From contig JAHEAQ010000002.1 in NCBI GenBank assembly GCA_024642705.1, positions 89,124-153,123 of the forward strand: a stretch of 64,000 nucleotides of DNA, given 5' to 3'. The stretch comes from Bacteroidota bacterium (GTDB lineage Bacteria > Bacteroidota > Bacteroidia > Chitinophagales > Saprospiraceae). The position numbers were made by a program, and so were the translations under genes. Positions 9,378-17,648 of the stretch are shown piece by piece; position 1 is the first letter of the stretch, and every line of letters begins with the position of its first letter. The notes below the pieces were generated by a model. The model had not been told where the DNA came from. It saw only the letters and a program-made list of their open reading frames with translations, and searched no databases.

Positions 9378-9415
9378 AAAAGGTTGTTCCATTAATTTGG
9401 AACAACCTTTTTTTA
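9378..9415 (+). terminator. Intrinsic terminator of the glutamine synthetase gene
   Basis: Perfect 13-bp stem (AAAAGGTTGTTCC at 9378-9390, GGAACAACCTTTT at 9399-9411), 8-base loop and a T-run, starting 28 bp after the glnII stop. Confidence 0.9.
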
Positions 9416-9446
9416 TGATTTATCTCAATACTACGAAATTCTCCAC

Positions 9447-9665
9447 TTATTCTTGTTCAGGAATTTGAGTGCTAATTCTGCTGACATAAACCAGAATGAT
9501 GCCAATTATAATCATTGATAATCTAATTAGTAGACCAGGAAGATCTCCCATATTGTCAATAAAGCTTATGTACGAAAGGCGCAAACCAGTTATCATTAAC
9601 ATCAGCGAAACAAATCCTATTGTAAATAAAACAAAACCGAGAATGCTTAAATAACTTTTTTTCAT
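9447..9665 (-). CDS. Small two-helix membrane protein of unknown function
   Basis: 72 residues from the ATG at 9665 (MKKSYLSILGF); an upstream in-frame ATG at 9692 would add nine polar residues and is less likely. There are two hydrophobic segments, about residues 4-27 and 45-64, separated by a short loop containing SFIDNMGDLPG, and a polar tail. No family is recognised. Monocistronic, converging on glnII. Confidence 0.55.
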   Translation of the reverse strand: MKKSYLSILGFVLFTIGFVSLMLMITGLRLSYISFIDNMGDLPGLLIRLSMIIIGIILVYVSRISTQIPEQE

Positions 9666-9740
9666 TGATTTCACTTTCTGTTCAAGGTTCAAATATATGA
9701 CATCTATTTATGAAACTTTATTTAAGAAGTACATAATGGC

Positions 9741-9848
9741 ATGAAAATATTCAAAATGATAAAATTTATATTTTATCTAGGGGATAAAGACCGTAAATGC
9801 ATCTTTATATTATTGGTATTAATAATCATCCACTATGATAATAACTAA
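9741..9848 (+). CDS. Possible leader peptide or small protein, 35 codons
   Basis: An ATG-initiated 35-codon frame. Residues 21-30 are almost entirely branched-chain amino acids (IFILLVLIII), followed by HYDNN and TAA. It ends 40 bp before a strong terminator and lies upstream of an enzyme of leucine breakdown. It could be a small membrane peptide, a leader peptide, or chance in AT-rich DNA. No homology can be claimed. Confidence 0.2.
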   Translation: MKIFKMIKFIFYLGDKDRKCIFILLVLIIIHYDNN

Positions 9849-9887
9849 AGATTATTAAACTAATTTAAAAAAACAACTAACATCCAT

Positions 9888-9918
9888 AAAACCTGAATTA
9901 ATATAATTCGGGTTTTTT
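9888..9918 (+). terminator. Intrinsic terminator upstream of HMG-CoA lyase
   Basis: 13-bp stem with one G-U pair (AAAACCTGAATTA at 9888-9900, TAATTCGGGTTTT at 9904-9916), 3-base loop, six T residues. It is oriented for plus-strand transcription and lies 112 bp before the lyase start. Confidence 0.75.
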
Positions 9919-10029
9919 ATTTTTATAATGTTTTCTTAGTCTTGTAAAAGATAAATCCGTGTTTCTATTCTGATTTTAACTTATCATTTCGTTTCTTTAA
10001 GGTGAAATATATTAAGAAGAAATCTATTT

Positions 10030-10881
10030 ATGCTGAAAATCGTAGAATGCCCAAGAGATGCAATGCAAGGGTTGCCAGAATACATTCCAGCAGCAATAAA
10101 AGCTGAATACATTAATCTGCTCTTAAAGATCGGTTACGACACTATAGATTTTGGAAGTTTTGTCTCTCCCAAAGCGATTCCCCAAATGCGAGATACAGCA
10201 GAAGTGCTTTCTATGTTGGATATTTCCCAAACAAGTTCAAAGTTGTTAGCCATAGTTGCAAATGAAAGAGGGGCAAAAGATGCGTGTGAATTTGATGAAA
10301 TAACGTATTTAGGATATCCATTTTCAATTTCAGAAACATTTCAACAAAGAAACACAAACTCAAGCATTGAAGAATCTTTAGAAATGGTTGAGAAGATTCA
10401 ACAAATGGCAAAAAAGAAGAATAAATCGTTAGTAATATATGTATCAATGGGATTTGGGAATCCATATGGTGATCCATGGAATGTCGAAATTTGCCAAAAA
10501 TGGGTTGATATATTAGCAGAAATGGATATTAAAATAATAGCATTATCTGACACTATTGGTGTAGCGAATCCAAATAGCATAAAATATTTATTTTCAAACC
10601 TTATTCCGCCATATCCTGATGTAGAATTTGGCGCACACCTTCATACCCAAGCGCACAGTTGGTTTGAAAAGGTTGATGCGGCCTACAATGCAGGTTGCAA
10701 AAGATTCGACGCAGCCATTAAAGGATTTGGAGGCTGCCCGATGGCAAAGGATGATCTTACAGGTAATATGGCCACTGAAAATTTATTGGATTATTTTAAA
10801 CAGAAAGGAATAAATGTGGCGTTAGATAAATATTACTTCGAAAAAGCCATGGAAATGTCATCCAGAGTATTTCCACACTAG
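10030..10881 (+). CDS. mvaB: Hydroxymethylglutaryl-CoA lyase (HMGL-like)
   Basis: 283 residues of the DRE-TIM aldolase family. It opens with KIVECPRDAMQG (the ExPRDGxQ substrate/metal motif), has DTIDFGSFVSPKAIPQM typical of HMG-CoA lyases, HLHTQ near residue 206 as metal-binding histidines, and the hallmark GFGGCPMA with the catalytic-loop Cys. It cleaves HMG-CoA to acetoacetate and acetyl-CoA, the last step of leucine catabolism. HLHTQ replaces the commoner HxHD/HxHN form, a mild deviation. No other leucine-pathway gene is adjacent. Confidence 0.87.
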   Translation: MLKIVECPRDAMQGLPEYIPAAIKAEYINLLLKIGYDTIDFGSFVSPKAIPQMRDTAEVLSMLDISQTSSKLLAIVANERGAKDACEFDEITYLGYPFSISETFQQRNTNSSIEESLEMVEKIQQMAKKKNKSLVIYVSMGFGNPYGDPWNVEICQKWVDILAEMDIKIIALSDTIGVANPNSIKYLFSNLIPPYPDVEFGAHLHTQAHSWFEKVDAAYNAGCKRFDAAIKGFGGCPMAKDDLTGNMATENLLDYFKQKGINVALDKYYFEKAMEMSSRVFPH

Positions 10882-10930
10882 AAGTTTTATATATGACATA
10901 TTTATGTTATGTATAATTAGAACATAATTA

Positions 10931-10938
10931 TATATTTG
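10931..10938 (+). promoter_or_regulatory. Candidate -7 box before the ECF sigma gene
   Basis: TATATTTG matches TAnnTTTG 18 bp upstream of the TTG start at 10957. No convincing -33 TTTG is visible, so this is tentative; an ECF-type autoregulated promoter is equally possible. Confidence 0.28.
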
Positions 10939-10956
10939 AATTAAATTTGGACGGAA

Positions 10957-11481
10957 TTGATATTTGAAACTAAAGAAGAGTACAAAAAAGTATTTGATGA
11001 ATTTTACAATCCTTTGTGCAATTTTGCTTACAAAATTGTCAAAAGAGAAGACTTGGCTGAAGATATTGTACAAGAAGTTTTTGTAAAGATTTGGCAAAAG
11101 AAAGATAAAATTACATTATCATCAACAATAAAAAATTATCTTTTTCAATCTACTCGCAACAAAGCAATTGAAGTACTTCGAAAAAATAAATTAGAATCGA
11201 CATATTTAGATGAAAAAGGAAAAATTGAAGATGTGCAAGATGATATGGAGGAAGAAGCCAATAATTTTTTATTAAAAGAAAAATTAAGACGTTCTATCCG
11301 ACAATTACCACCAAAATGCCAAGAAATATTTGTTCTAAGTAAAATGAATGGATTAACTTACATTGAAATTGCCGAAGAGCTTAATCTTTCAGTTAAAACT
11401 GTAGAAAATCAAATTGGAAGAGGCCTTAAATTACTAAGAGAAATGCTTAAAAAAATGAGATCGGACGATGAGTATAAATAA
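10957..11481 (+). CDS. ECF-type RNA polymerase sigma factor
   Basis: 174 residues. Sigma region 2 occupies about residues 10-75 (FYNPLCNFAYKIVK, AEDIVQEVFVKIW) and region 4 about 110-165 (LPPKCQEIFVLSKMNGLTYIEIAEELNLSVKTVENQIGR). A stop at 10942-10944 leaves TTG at 10957 as the only reasonable start. FecR overlaps its last 14 bases, so translation is coupled. In Bacteroidota such sigma/FecR/TonB-receptor units are cell-surface signalling systems in which substrate at the receptor frees the sigma factor to transcribe the uptake genes. Confidence 0.93.
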   Translation: MIFETKEEYKKVFDEFYNPLCNFAYKIVKREDLAEDIVQEVFVKIWQKKDKITLSSTIKNYLFQSTRNKAIEVLRKNKLESTYLDEKGKIEDVQDDMEEEANNFLLKEKLRRSIRQLPPKCQEIFVLSKMNGLTYIEIAEELNLSVKTVENQIGRGLKLLREMLKKMRSDDEYK

Positions 11482-12424
11482 TCTAATTGCACGTTTTTTT
11501 GCTAATAAAGCAACAAAAGAAGAATGGGATACATTAGAATCATGGAAACTTGAGTCCAAAGAAAATCTAAATGAATTAAAAGAAATGCAGTCCATTTGGG
11601 AGCGTGCATTAGATTTAGATGATTATAAAGAATTTGATAAAAATTCTGCTTGGGCTTCTATAAATGATACGATTGAAGAATCCATTATTCCTCCGATAAA
11701 AAAGAGAAAAACTTTAGTTTTGAATTTTAAATGGGTAGCTGGAATAGCAGCTGCTATTTCTTTGGTCATTTTTTCAGTTATTTCATATCCAACCACAGAA
11801 ATAGAAGGATATACTCAATTTGTTTCTACGGATGAAGTTGAAGATTTAAACCTTCCTGATGGGTCATTGATTTCATTGAATAAAAATTCAAAAATGGATT
11901 ACGCAGTAAATTTTACTGAAAATAGAAATGTGATCTTAGATGGTGAAGCATATTTTGAAGTAGCAAGAGATGAAGAGAAGCCTTTTAATATTATTACGGA
12001 TTGTGCCAATATCACCGTGTTGGGAACAAGTTTTAATGTCGAAGAAGGCAAAGATTTCGTAAATGTTTTTGTTACTTCAGGTAGTGTTAAAGTTGTGTCA
12101 GGTAGTGAAGAAGTAATTTTGTCAAAGAACGATATGGTAAAATGTGATTGTAATAAAATTGAAAAGATTAACAATCCAAGCAGAAATTATTTAAGTTGGA
12201 AAAATGATAAACTTATTTTCCAAGAAACACCTTTGCATAAAGTGGTAAGCGATCTTGCACATCATTATAATGTGAATCTTACTTTTTCTGGGGCCTCTAC
12301 CGATATGAATAAACCTGTCACTGATGTGTTTGAAAATGAAGATTTTGAAAGTGTTATGGAAACAATTGTACTTATTACAGGGATTCAGTATATTAGTGAA
12401 GGAAATAATTACGTTATCCAGTAA
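11468..12424 (+). CDS. FecR-family anti-sigma regulator (first copy)
   Basis: 318 residues: a cytoplasmic sigma-binding N-terminal region (1-85), one transmembrane helix (about 88-108, VAGIAAAISLVIFSV), a FecR domain (about 115-208, LPDGSLISLNKNSKMDY, VLGTSFNV) and a C-terminal DUF4974 domain (about 247-316), which in the family contacts the receptor N-terminal domain. Its start lies inside the sigma gene and its stop is 14 bp before the TonB receptor, so all three are one operon. It differs clearly in sequence from the second FecR at 15149. Confidence 0.93.
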   Translation: MSINNLIARFFANKATKEEWDTLESWKLESKENLNELKEMQSIWERALDLDDYKEFDKNSAWASINDTIEESIIPPIKKRKTLVLNFKWVAGIAAAISLVIFSVISYPTTEIEGYTQFVSTDEVEDLNLPDGSLISLNKNSKMDYAVNFTENRNVILDGEAYFEVARDEEKPFNIITDCANITVLGTSFNVEEGKDFVNVFVTSGSVKVVSGSEEVILSKNDMVKCDCNKIEKINNPSRNYLSWKNDKLIFQETPLHKVVSDLAHHYNVNLTFSGASTDMNKPVTDVFENEDFESVMETIVLITGIQYISEGNNYVIQ

Positions 12425-12438
12425 ATACTAAACACTGA

Positions 12439-15081
12439 ATGAAGAATATCTTTCGCTTCACAGGACTTTTCTTGTGTATGCTGATGTTAACATTAAATGT
12501 TAATGCACAAAAAGATATTCTTGATTCTGAAGTTATCCTTTCTATACAACAAGGAAGTTTAAAAGAAATCTTTGAGAATATTGAAGAGAACAATAATCTT
12601 ATTGTTAGTTATTCTTCAAGTATAGTAGACATTTCCAGCAATATTCTTTTAGATACTACGCATTACATTTGTTCTCATCTATTTTCCATTCTTCTTGAAT
12701 CGCAAGCTGTTAGAGCCATTTCAAGAGGCCAAAAAATATTAATCATTCCAGATCCTAATAAGGATATTGAATATTTGCGATTAAAGCCAAGAAATTATTA
12801 CACCATTAATGGTTATGTGAAAGACTCAGAAACTGGCGAAGCACTCATCGGAGCTTCAGTATATAATCCATTAACGAATAGAGGAACGGTAACGAATGAA
12901 TTTGGATATTATAGTTTTACCATGCCTGAAGGAAATCAAACTGTAAATTATTCATTTGTTGGATATACGCCAGTTTCCCAAACTTATGATTTAGATCAGA
13001 AATTGAGGGAGGATATTTTTTTGGAAGCAAATATTGCATTCGAAGAAATAATAGTCATTGATAGAGATAGTTCCCAAATTTGGAGAGGGAGAGAAAAAAT
13101 TAATATCGATGAAATTAGGAATTTGCCAGGAGTATTTGGGGAAGTGGATATTGTTAAGGCAATTGCGTTACTACCAGGTATCCAATCCGGCAATGAAGCT
13201 CAAGGTGGCCTGTTGGTAAGAGGAGGAAGTCCGGATCAAAATTTGATCTTAGTTGATGGAATGCCACTTTACGAGGTCAATCATCTGTTAGGACTTGTTT
13301 CCATATTCAATGAAGACGTCATCAATAACGTTAATTTATATAAAAGTGATTTTTCTGCTAAGTATGGCGGACGATTATCCTCTGTTGTTGATATTCAATT
13401 AAAAGATGGAAATTATAAAAATTTTCATGGTAGTGCCACTGTTGGCGTATTGGGAGGAAAGTTTAATGTTGAAGGACCAATACAGAGAGAAAAGTCTTCT
13501 TTTAATATTGCAGGAAGAACTTCATGGTTGGGTCAAATTATTGGCCCAAGAGTGAATAAAATATTAGACATAGATGGAACAAAATTTAATTATTATGATT
13601 TCAATGTTAAAATTAAAAGAGAGTTTAAATCCACTAATTCATTAACATTTAGTGCCTATATGGGCAGAGATGATATTGCATACAGTGATAAAACCCAGAA
13701 TATTGGGGATAATGATCTAAAAACGGATAATAAATTATCATGGGGAAATGAAATTGCCTCTTTAAGATGGTCCAGACTGTTAGGACCTAAAGTTTTTTCG
13801 AATCTAACCATTGGGTTTGTTAATTATAATTATTTATATCATGTTCAACACACTTTAGAAAATAAATTGACCAATAAGGATCATATTTTTACAGTTGCAT
13901 CGACAAGCAGAATATTTGATAGAATGGTAAAACTTGATTTTGATTATTATCAATCAAATCGATTGGATGTCAAATTCGGAACTGGTTACATTCTGCATAC
14001 TTATAATCCTGCAGTAAAACAAGCTTCTTTGGCTTTGAACAATAATATTCGAGATATTTTTGGAGGAATCATTCCAACGAACGCCGGTGAATACAATTTT
14101 TATGCAGAAAGTTATTTTCGACCATTATCTAATATAAGTATTCACACTGGATTTCATTATGCAATTTTCACAGTAGGAGATCGAGTTTACGATGAACTGC
14201 AACCAAGAATTTCATTTAAATATGGCTTGCCATGGAATGCTTATGTTGGTGCATCCTACTCTAGAATGAATCAATTTATTCATTTGTTGGGCAATCCAGG
14301 ATTGGGTCTTCCATCAGATTTATGGGTGCCGAGCACCAATACATTATCCCCAGAATTGTCAGATCAATTTACATTCAGCTATAGCACAGATTTGTCAAAT
14401 TTATTTAATTTTTCATCAGCTTTATATTATAAAACTTTTGAAAATTTGCTAGAATTTAGATCCGCTTATGATCTATTTAGCCCTGTGATTAATGACATTA
14501 ATCAAATTCCTGTTTTCAATGAACCCAGAGATTGGGAGTCAAGAGTTGACGTGGGAACTGGAAATGCATATGGAATAGAATTTCAATTAAAAAAGAAAGA
14601 GGGTAGCTTAAAAGGAAATCTTGCTTATACCTTTGGAAGAAGTTTCAGAACTTTTGAAAATATTAATAGATCTGTACCTTTTCCATATAGATACGACAGA
14701 AAGCATGATATAAGTTTGTCATTAGTCCAAAATCTAGGTGCTCATTTTGATTTAGGAATGATTTGGATTTATGGTACAGGGACAGCGTTCACATTGCCTT
14801 TAGAAGAGTATTTTTCAATAAACGGAGAAATTATTTTAGATTATGAAGCAAGGAATAATCAAAGATTACCAGTTTATCACCGGTTCGATATAAATCTGAA
14901 CTACAACAAAATTCGTGATAAGTTTGGAATTAACGTGCAGATTGGAGCCTACAATGCATATAGTAGAAAGAATCCTTACTATGTGTATTTATTCCAAAAC
15001 CCTGAAACTGAAGAGTATAAATTAAGGCAAGTGAGTATTTTTCCTATTTTACCATACATTAATGTAAAGTTCAAGCTATAA
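12439..15081 (+). CDS. TonB-dependent outer-membrane receptor with STN signalling domain
   Basis: 880 residues: signal peptide (1-23), an STN signal-transduction domain (about 28-105), a carboxypeptidase-regulatory-like domain (about 122-200, YTINGYVKDSETGEALIGAS), plug (about 220-320, GGLLVRGGSPDQNLILVDG) and a barrel ending YINVKFKL. The STN domain is what distinguishes transducing receptors, and it fits the preceding sigma/FecR pair. It is a receptor without a SusD partner; DUF4249 at 16191 probably fills the accessory place. The substrate is unknown and there are no carbohydrate enzymes nearby. Confidence 0.93.
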   Translation: MKNIFRFTGLFLCMLMLTLNVNAQKDILDSEVILSIQQGSLKEIFENIEENNNLIVSYSSSIVDISSNILLDTTHYICSHLFSILLESQAVRAISRGQKILIIPDPNKDIEYLRLKPRNYYTINGYVKDSETGEALIGASVYNPLTNRGTVTNEFGYYSFTMPEGNQTVNYSFVGYTPVSQTYDLDQKLREDIFLEANIAFEEIIVIDRDSSQIWRGREKINIDEIRNLPGVFGEVDIVKAIALLPGIQSGNEAQGGLLVRGGSPDQNLILVDGMPLYEVNHLLGLVSIFNEDVINNVNLYKSDFSAKYGGRLSSVVDIQLKDGNYKNFHGSATVGVLGGKFNVEGPIQREKSSFNIAGRTSWLGQIIGPRVNKILDIDGTKFNYYDFNVKIKREFKSTNSLTFSAYMGRDDIAYSDKTQNIGDNDLKTDNKLSWGNEIASLRWSRLLGPKVFSNLTIGFVNYNYLYHVQHTLENKLTNKDHIFTVASTSRIFDRMVKLDFDYYQSNRLDVKFGTGYILHTYNPAVKQASLALNNNIRDIFGGIIPTNAGEYNFYAESYFRPLSNISIHTGFHYAIFTVGDRVYDELQPRISFKYGLPWNAYVGASYSRMNQFIHLLGNPGLGLPSDLWVPSTNTLSPELSDQFTFSYSTDLSNLFNFSSALYYKTFENLLEFRSAYDLFSPVINDINQIPVFNEPRDWESRVDVGTGNAYGIEFQLKKKEGSLKGNLAYTFGRSFRTFENINRSVPFPYRYDRKHDISLSLVQNLGAHFDLGMIWIYGTGTAFTLPLEEYFSINGEIILDYEARNNQRLPVYHRFDINLNYNKIRDKFGINVQIGAYNAYSRKNPYYVYLFQNPETEEYKLRQVSIFPILPYINVKFKL

Positions 15082-15148
15082 ATTAAAAATCTTTTGGGGG
15101 TATTTGAAAATTAAATCGTCATGTTAATTGAATGAGAGCAAATAATTC

Positions 15149-16096
15149 ATGAACGAAGATTTACACAAAGAATACGTGCTAATTGATAAGTACTATTCTG
15201 GACAAGCAACATCTGAAGAGTTAAATTTACTTAATTCTTGGAGAAAGCAATCCAACCAAAATAACAATACCTTTTTAGAGCTGGTTAATATATTGAATTT
15301 AGTCAACGAAATAGGGGATTGGAAGCAATTCAATAAACAAAAAGCATGGGATAGTTTCCAAAAGAAAACTGTTTTTAAAATTTTGGCTTCTTGGAAAAAA
15401 ATAAGTGCAATTGCGGCTATATTTTTAGTTTTAATTTTTGCAACAATTTGGAATTTAGATTTAATAAAATCGAATGTATCGTCATCATATATTTCGGGTA
15501 CAGACCATAGATATACAATACTAGAAGATGGATCAGAGTTTTTCTTGAATCCAAATTCAAAATTGGATTTACAAGATTTTTCTAAATCCAACAGAAATAT
15601 CAGAACTTCTGGAAATTATTTTGTCCATGTCAAAAAGGATCAAAGTAAACCTTTCAAAATTCAAACAGACTTTTTGGAGATCAAAGTATTAGGAACCTCA
15701 TTCAATGTTCAAGAAAATGAGTTAGGAGCATCTGTGTTAGTACGAGAAGGTAAAGTAGAGGTTGCAATAGCAGATGGTACAACTTATCAATTGGTTAAGA
15801 ATGAAAAGTTAAAGCTTGAGCAAGGAAAAGTAACCATTTCTAATTTGAAAAATCACAATTGGGGTCTTTTCAACAAAAGTTATGAAGATGAAGGTTTGAC
15901 AAAAGTGTTGGATGACATTTCTGAAAAATTTGGTAATTTTAAGTTCAATTCGGATTCAATTTCAACCAATTGTAAAATTACTTCAAAATTTAATCAGGCA
16001 ACAATTATAGAAGTATTAGAAGAATTATCTTTAATATTTGATATTGATTACACAATAAAAGACGGGACAATTATAGTTAACAAAGTATCATGCTAA
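15149..16096 (+). CDS. FecR-family anti-sigma regulator (second copy)
   Basis: 315 residues with the same plan as the first FecR: cytoplasmic region 1-80, transmembrane helix about 84-103 (ISAIAAIFLVLIFAT), FecR domain about 113-207 (LEDGSEFFLNPNSKLD, VLGTSFNV) and DUF4974 about 240-312. It lies 67 bp after the receptor and has no sigma gene beside it. It may control the same sigma factor, or one encoded elsewhere. Its position between receptor and DUF4249 lipoprotein is unusual. Family assignment is secure; the partner is unknown. Confidence 0.9.
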   Translation: MNEDLHKEYVLIDKYYSGQATSEELNLLNSWRKQSNQNNNTFLELVNILNLVNEIGDWKQFNKQKAWDSFQKKTVFKILASWKKISAIAAIFLVLIFATIWNLDLIKSNVSSSYISGTDHRYTILEDGSEFFLNPNSKLDLQDFSKSNRNIRTSGNYFVHVKKDQSKPFKIQTDFLEIKVLGTSFNVQENELGASVLVREGKVEVAIADGTTYQLVKNEKLKLEQGKVTISNLKNHNWGLFNKSYEDEGLTKVLDDISEKFGNFKFNSDSISTNCKITSKFNQATIIEVLEELSLIFDIDYTIKDGTIIVNKVSC

Positions 16097-16152
16097 AAAT
16101 TTAAAGAAGTTAGGGGAAAAACTTTTTTAAAGCTGATTTTGTTATAAAAACA

Positions 16153-16165
16153 ACGTAACTTACGT
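16153..16165. promoter_or_regulatory. Short inverted repeat before the DUF4249 gene
   Basis: ACGTAA-C-TTACGT is a perfect 6-bp repeat around one base, followed directly by AAAA, 25 bp before the DUF4249 ATG. It could be an operator, and it shares the ACGT core of the palindrome at 4706-4722. It is short enough to be chance. Confidence 0.25.
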
Positions 16166-16190
16166 AAAACTATTTGCTAATTGCTTCCTT

Positions 16191-17099
16191 ATGTTCCGTA
16201 GACCTACTTATTTAGGACTTATTTATGGTTTTTGTTGTATAATACTAATTAGTAGTTGTACAACTGATTTAGAATTTAATTCAAGCAATTATGATAAGAA
16301 ATTAGTCATCAATTCAATTTTTTATCCATATGAACCATTCAAAGTAAGACTTACTAGTTCTAGGAATATTCTCGATTCAAATAGTAAAATAGAACAAGTT
16401 TCGAAAGCCCAGGTTCTCTTGTTAAATAAAGATGGCATTCTTCTAGAAATGTTGACAGAAGTAGGAACTTCAGGGATTTATAGATCAATGGAAGTTGTTG
16501 CTTTTCCAGGTGAAACTTACACAATTGAAGTTAGTAAAGATGGACCTGATGGATTTACTGACATTTATACAGCGACGAGCAATATTCCAAAAATATCATT
16601 AGCTACAACCCTTGATACAAGTATTGTCTCTTTAGCAAAATGCAATAAAGCGCTCAAAATTAATGTACTTATTGATGATTTGAAGAATGTTAATGAGGAT
16701 TATATTTTTGAAGTAGAGTTAAAAACCAAAGGTACATTGGCACCGCTTTTTGATTTTGATAATGATGTTATGGTTTATGGGGATCCTAAAACACCAAAAA
16801 GACTTTACCTGAATGATACAGGATTTGACGGTAAATTAAGAAGTCTGGAATTTTTGACTTGTGAGGGTTTTTCATCCGATAATTCTAATGGAATAACCGA
16901 AATAAAAATGTTTAACGCAAGCAAAGATTTGTATGAATATTATAAGTCTCTTGAAGAATATGAATTATCGAAAAGAACTATAAACCCATCTTCAACGCTC
17001 CCTCTCAAAGTATATTCTAATATTGTAAGAGATGGTGATAAAATTGGACTTGGTATTTTCGCTGGAGCCAACAAAAAATCTCTTATTTTAGAATATTAA
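16191..17099 (+). CDS. DUF4249 outer-membrane-associated lipoprotein
   Basis: 302 residues with a lipoprotein signal (LISSC, Cys at about 23) followed by the DUF4249 layout: LVINSIFYPYEPFKVRLTSSRNIL near the N-terminus, a strand-rich core with GETYTIEVSKDG and a C-terminal LPLKVYSNIVRDGDKIGLGIFAG. Genes of this family usually follow a TonB receptor of the type found at 12439 and are thought to assist it at the outer membrane. Its place at the end of the sigma/FecR/receptor/FecR series agrees with that. The biochemical role is unknown. Confidence 0.82.
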   Translation: MFRRPTYLGLIYGFCCIILISSCTTDLEFNSSNYDKKLVINSIFYPYEPFKVRLTSSRNILDSNSKIEQVSKAQVLLLNKDGILLEMLTEVGTSGIYRSMEVVAFPGETYTIEVSKDGPDGFTDIYTATSNIPKISLATTLDTSIVSLAKCNKALKINVLIDDLKNVNEDYIFEVELKTKGTLAPLFDFDNDVMVYGDPKTPKRLYLNDTGFDGKLRSLEFLTCEGFSSDNSNGITEIKMFNASKDLYEYYKSLEEYELSKRTINPSSTLPLKVYSNIVRDGDKIGLGIFAGANKKSLILEY

Positions 17100-17648
17100 T
17101 CTTATCAGAAGGTAATTCATTCATTTGCAATTTATCTTGGCAAAGAATAGCTATCAGCAAAACTTTCATGATCATTTAGTTTTAATTGATTAAATCAAGG
17201 TCGATTGCTTTCTTGGATCAAATCCATTTTAAACAAATACTAAAAAGTAGAAAATCATTAATTTGGGTGTTTGATTCAATATATCCGAGCAATAGAAACA
17301 AAGAATTGTATAATCAGTTGAATAGATAATAAATTGAAAATGAAATGATTATAACGCCTTGCTTGTACTATTAAATGAGACTAAAAGCAATAAAAAAAGG
17401 TTAGAACATAAACTGTCCTAACCTACTTACGAAAAAACTCTCACTACTTATATCTTGAAAACAGAAATAAACCTGTTATTTTTTATTATATATTTATTAA
17501 ACGGAATTTGATACGCATTATTACTTTAAATTATAACTTTTCTTGCATAATTGCTAATATTTTTTATCGATATTTTAAAAAAAATTTATTGAATTGACAG
17601 ATGGGAACATTCGGTAGATGCTTTAGTTAATAATAAAATAAAAGAATC
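17100..17648. other. 549-bp gap with a minus-strand terminator and a possible gene remnant
   Basis: There is no convincing gene. A 47-codon frame opened by TTG (17186-17329) translates to protein-like sequence containing SLIWVFDSIYPSN, but has no ATG and no recognised family; it may be a fragment. A hairpin at 17391-17424 terminates minus-strand transcription, although no minus-strand gene is visible between it and the GNAT at 17649. Frames on that strand are no longer than about 10 codons, so a non-coding RNA is possible. Confidence 0.4.
17391..17424 (-). terminator. Orphan intrinsic terminator on the minus strand
   Basis: Reading the minus strand: AGGTTAGGACA, loop, TGTTCTAACCT (11-bp stem with one G-U pair), then seven T residues. 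On the plus strand the same site has an A-C mismatch and no T-run, so the direction is clear. It has no upstream minus-strand gene. Confidence 0.65.

Larger units (their letters stand above)
9693..10029 (+). promoter_or_regulatory. Leader/intergenic region before HMG-CoA lyase, with small ORF and internal terminator
   Basis: 337 bp. It contains a 35-codon open frame (9741-9848), an 8-bp inverted repeat TAATAATC/GATTATTA (9820-9827 and 9850-9857) spanning its end, and an intrinsic terminator at 9888-9918. No plus-strand gene lies just upstream, because glnII has its own terminator. The terminator must therefore end a short transcript that starts here: either a small RNA or an attenuated leader of the lyase gene. 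Confidence 0.4.

Noticed and set aside
15193-15591. 132-codon open frame on the minus strand inside the second FecR gene
   Set aside because: It lies wholly opposite a well supported gene, has no family features, and the AT-rich codon use of the real gene readily produces such antisense frames. The same applies to minus-strand frames at 23952-24323 and 63429-63809 and to plus-strand frames at 32023-32412 and 34567-34935.
10957-17099. Iron-siderophore uptake as the role of the sigma/FecR/receptor cluster
   Set aside because: FecR-type control is used for many substrates in Bacteroidota, and no siderophore, heme or iron-handling gene is nearby.
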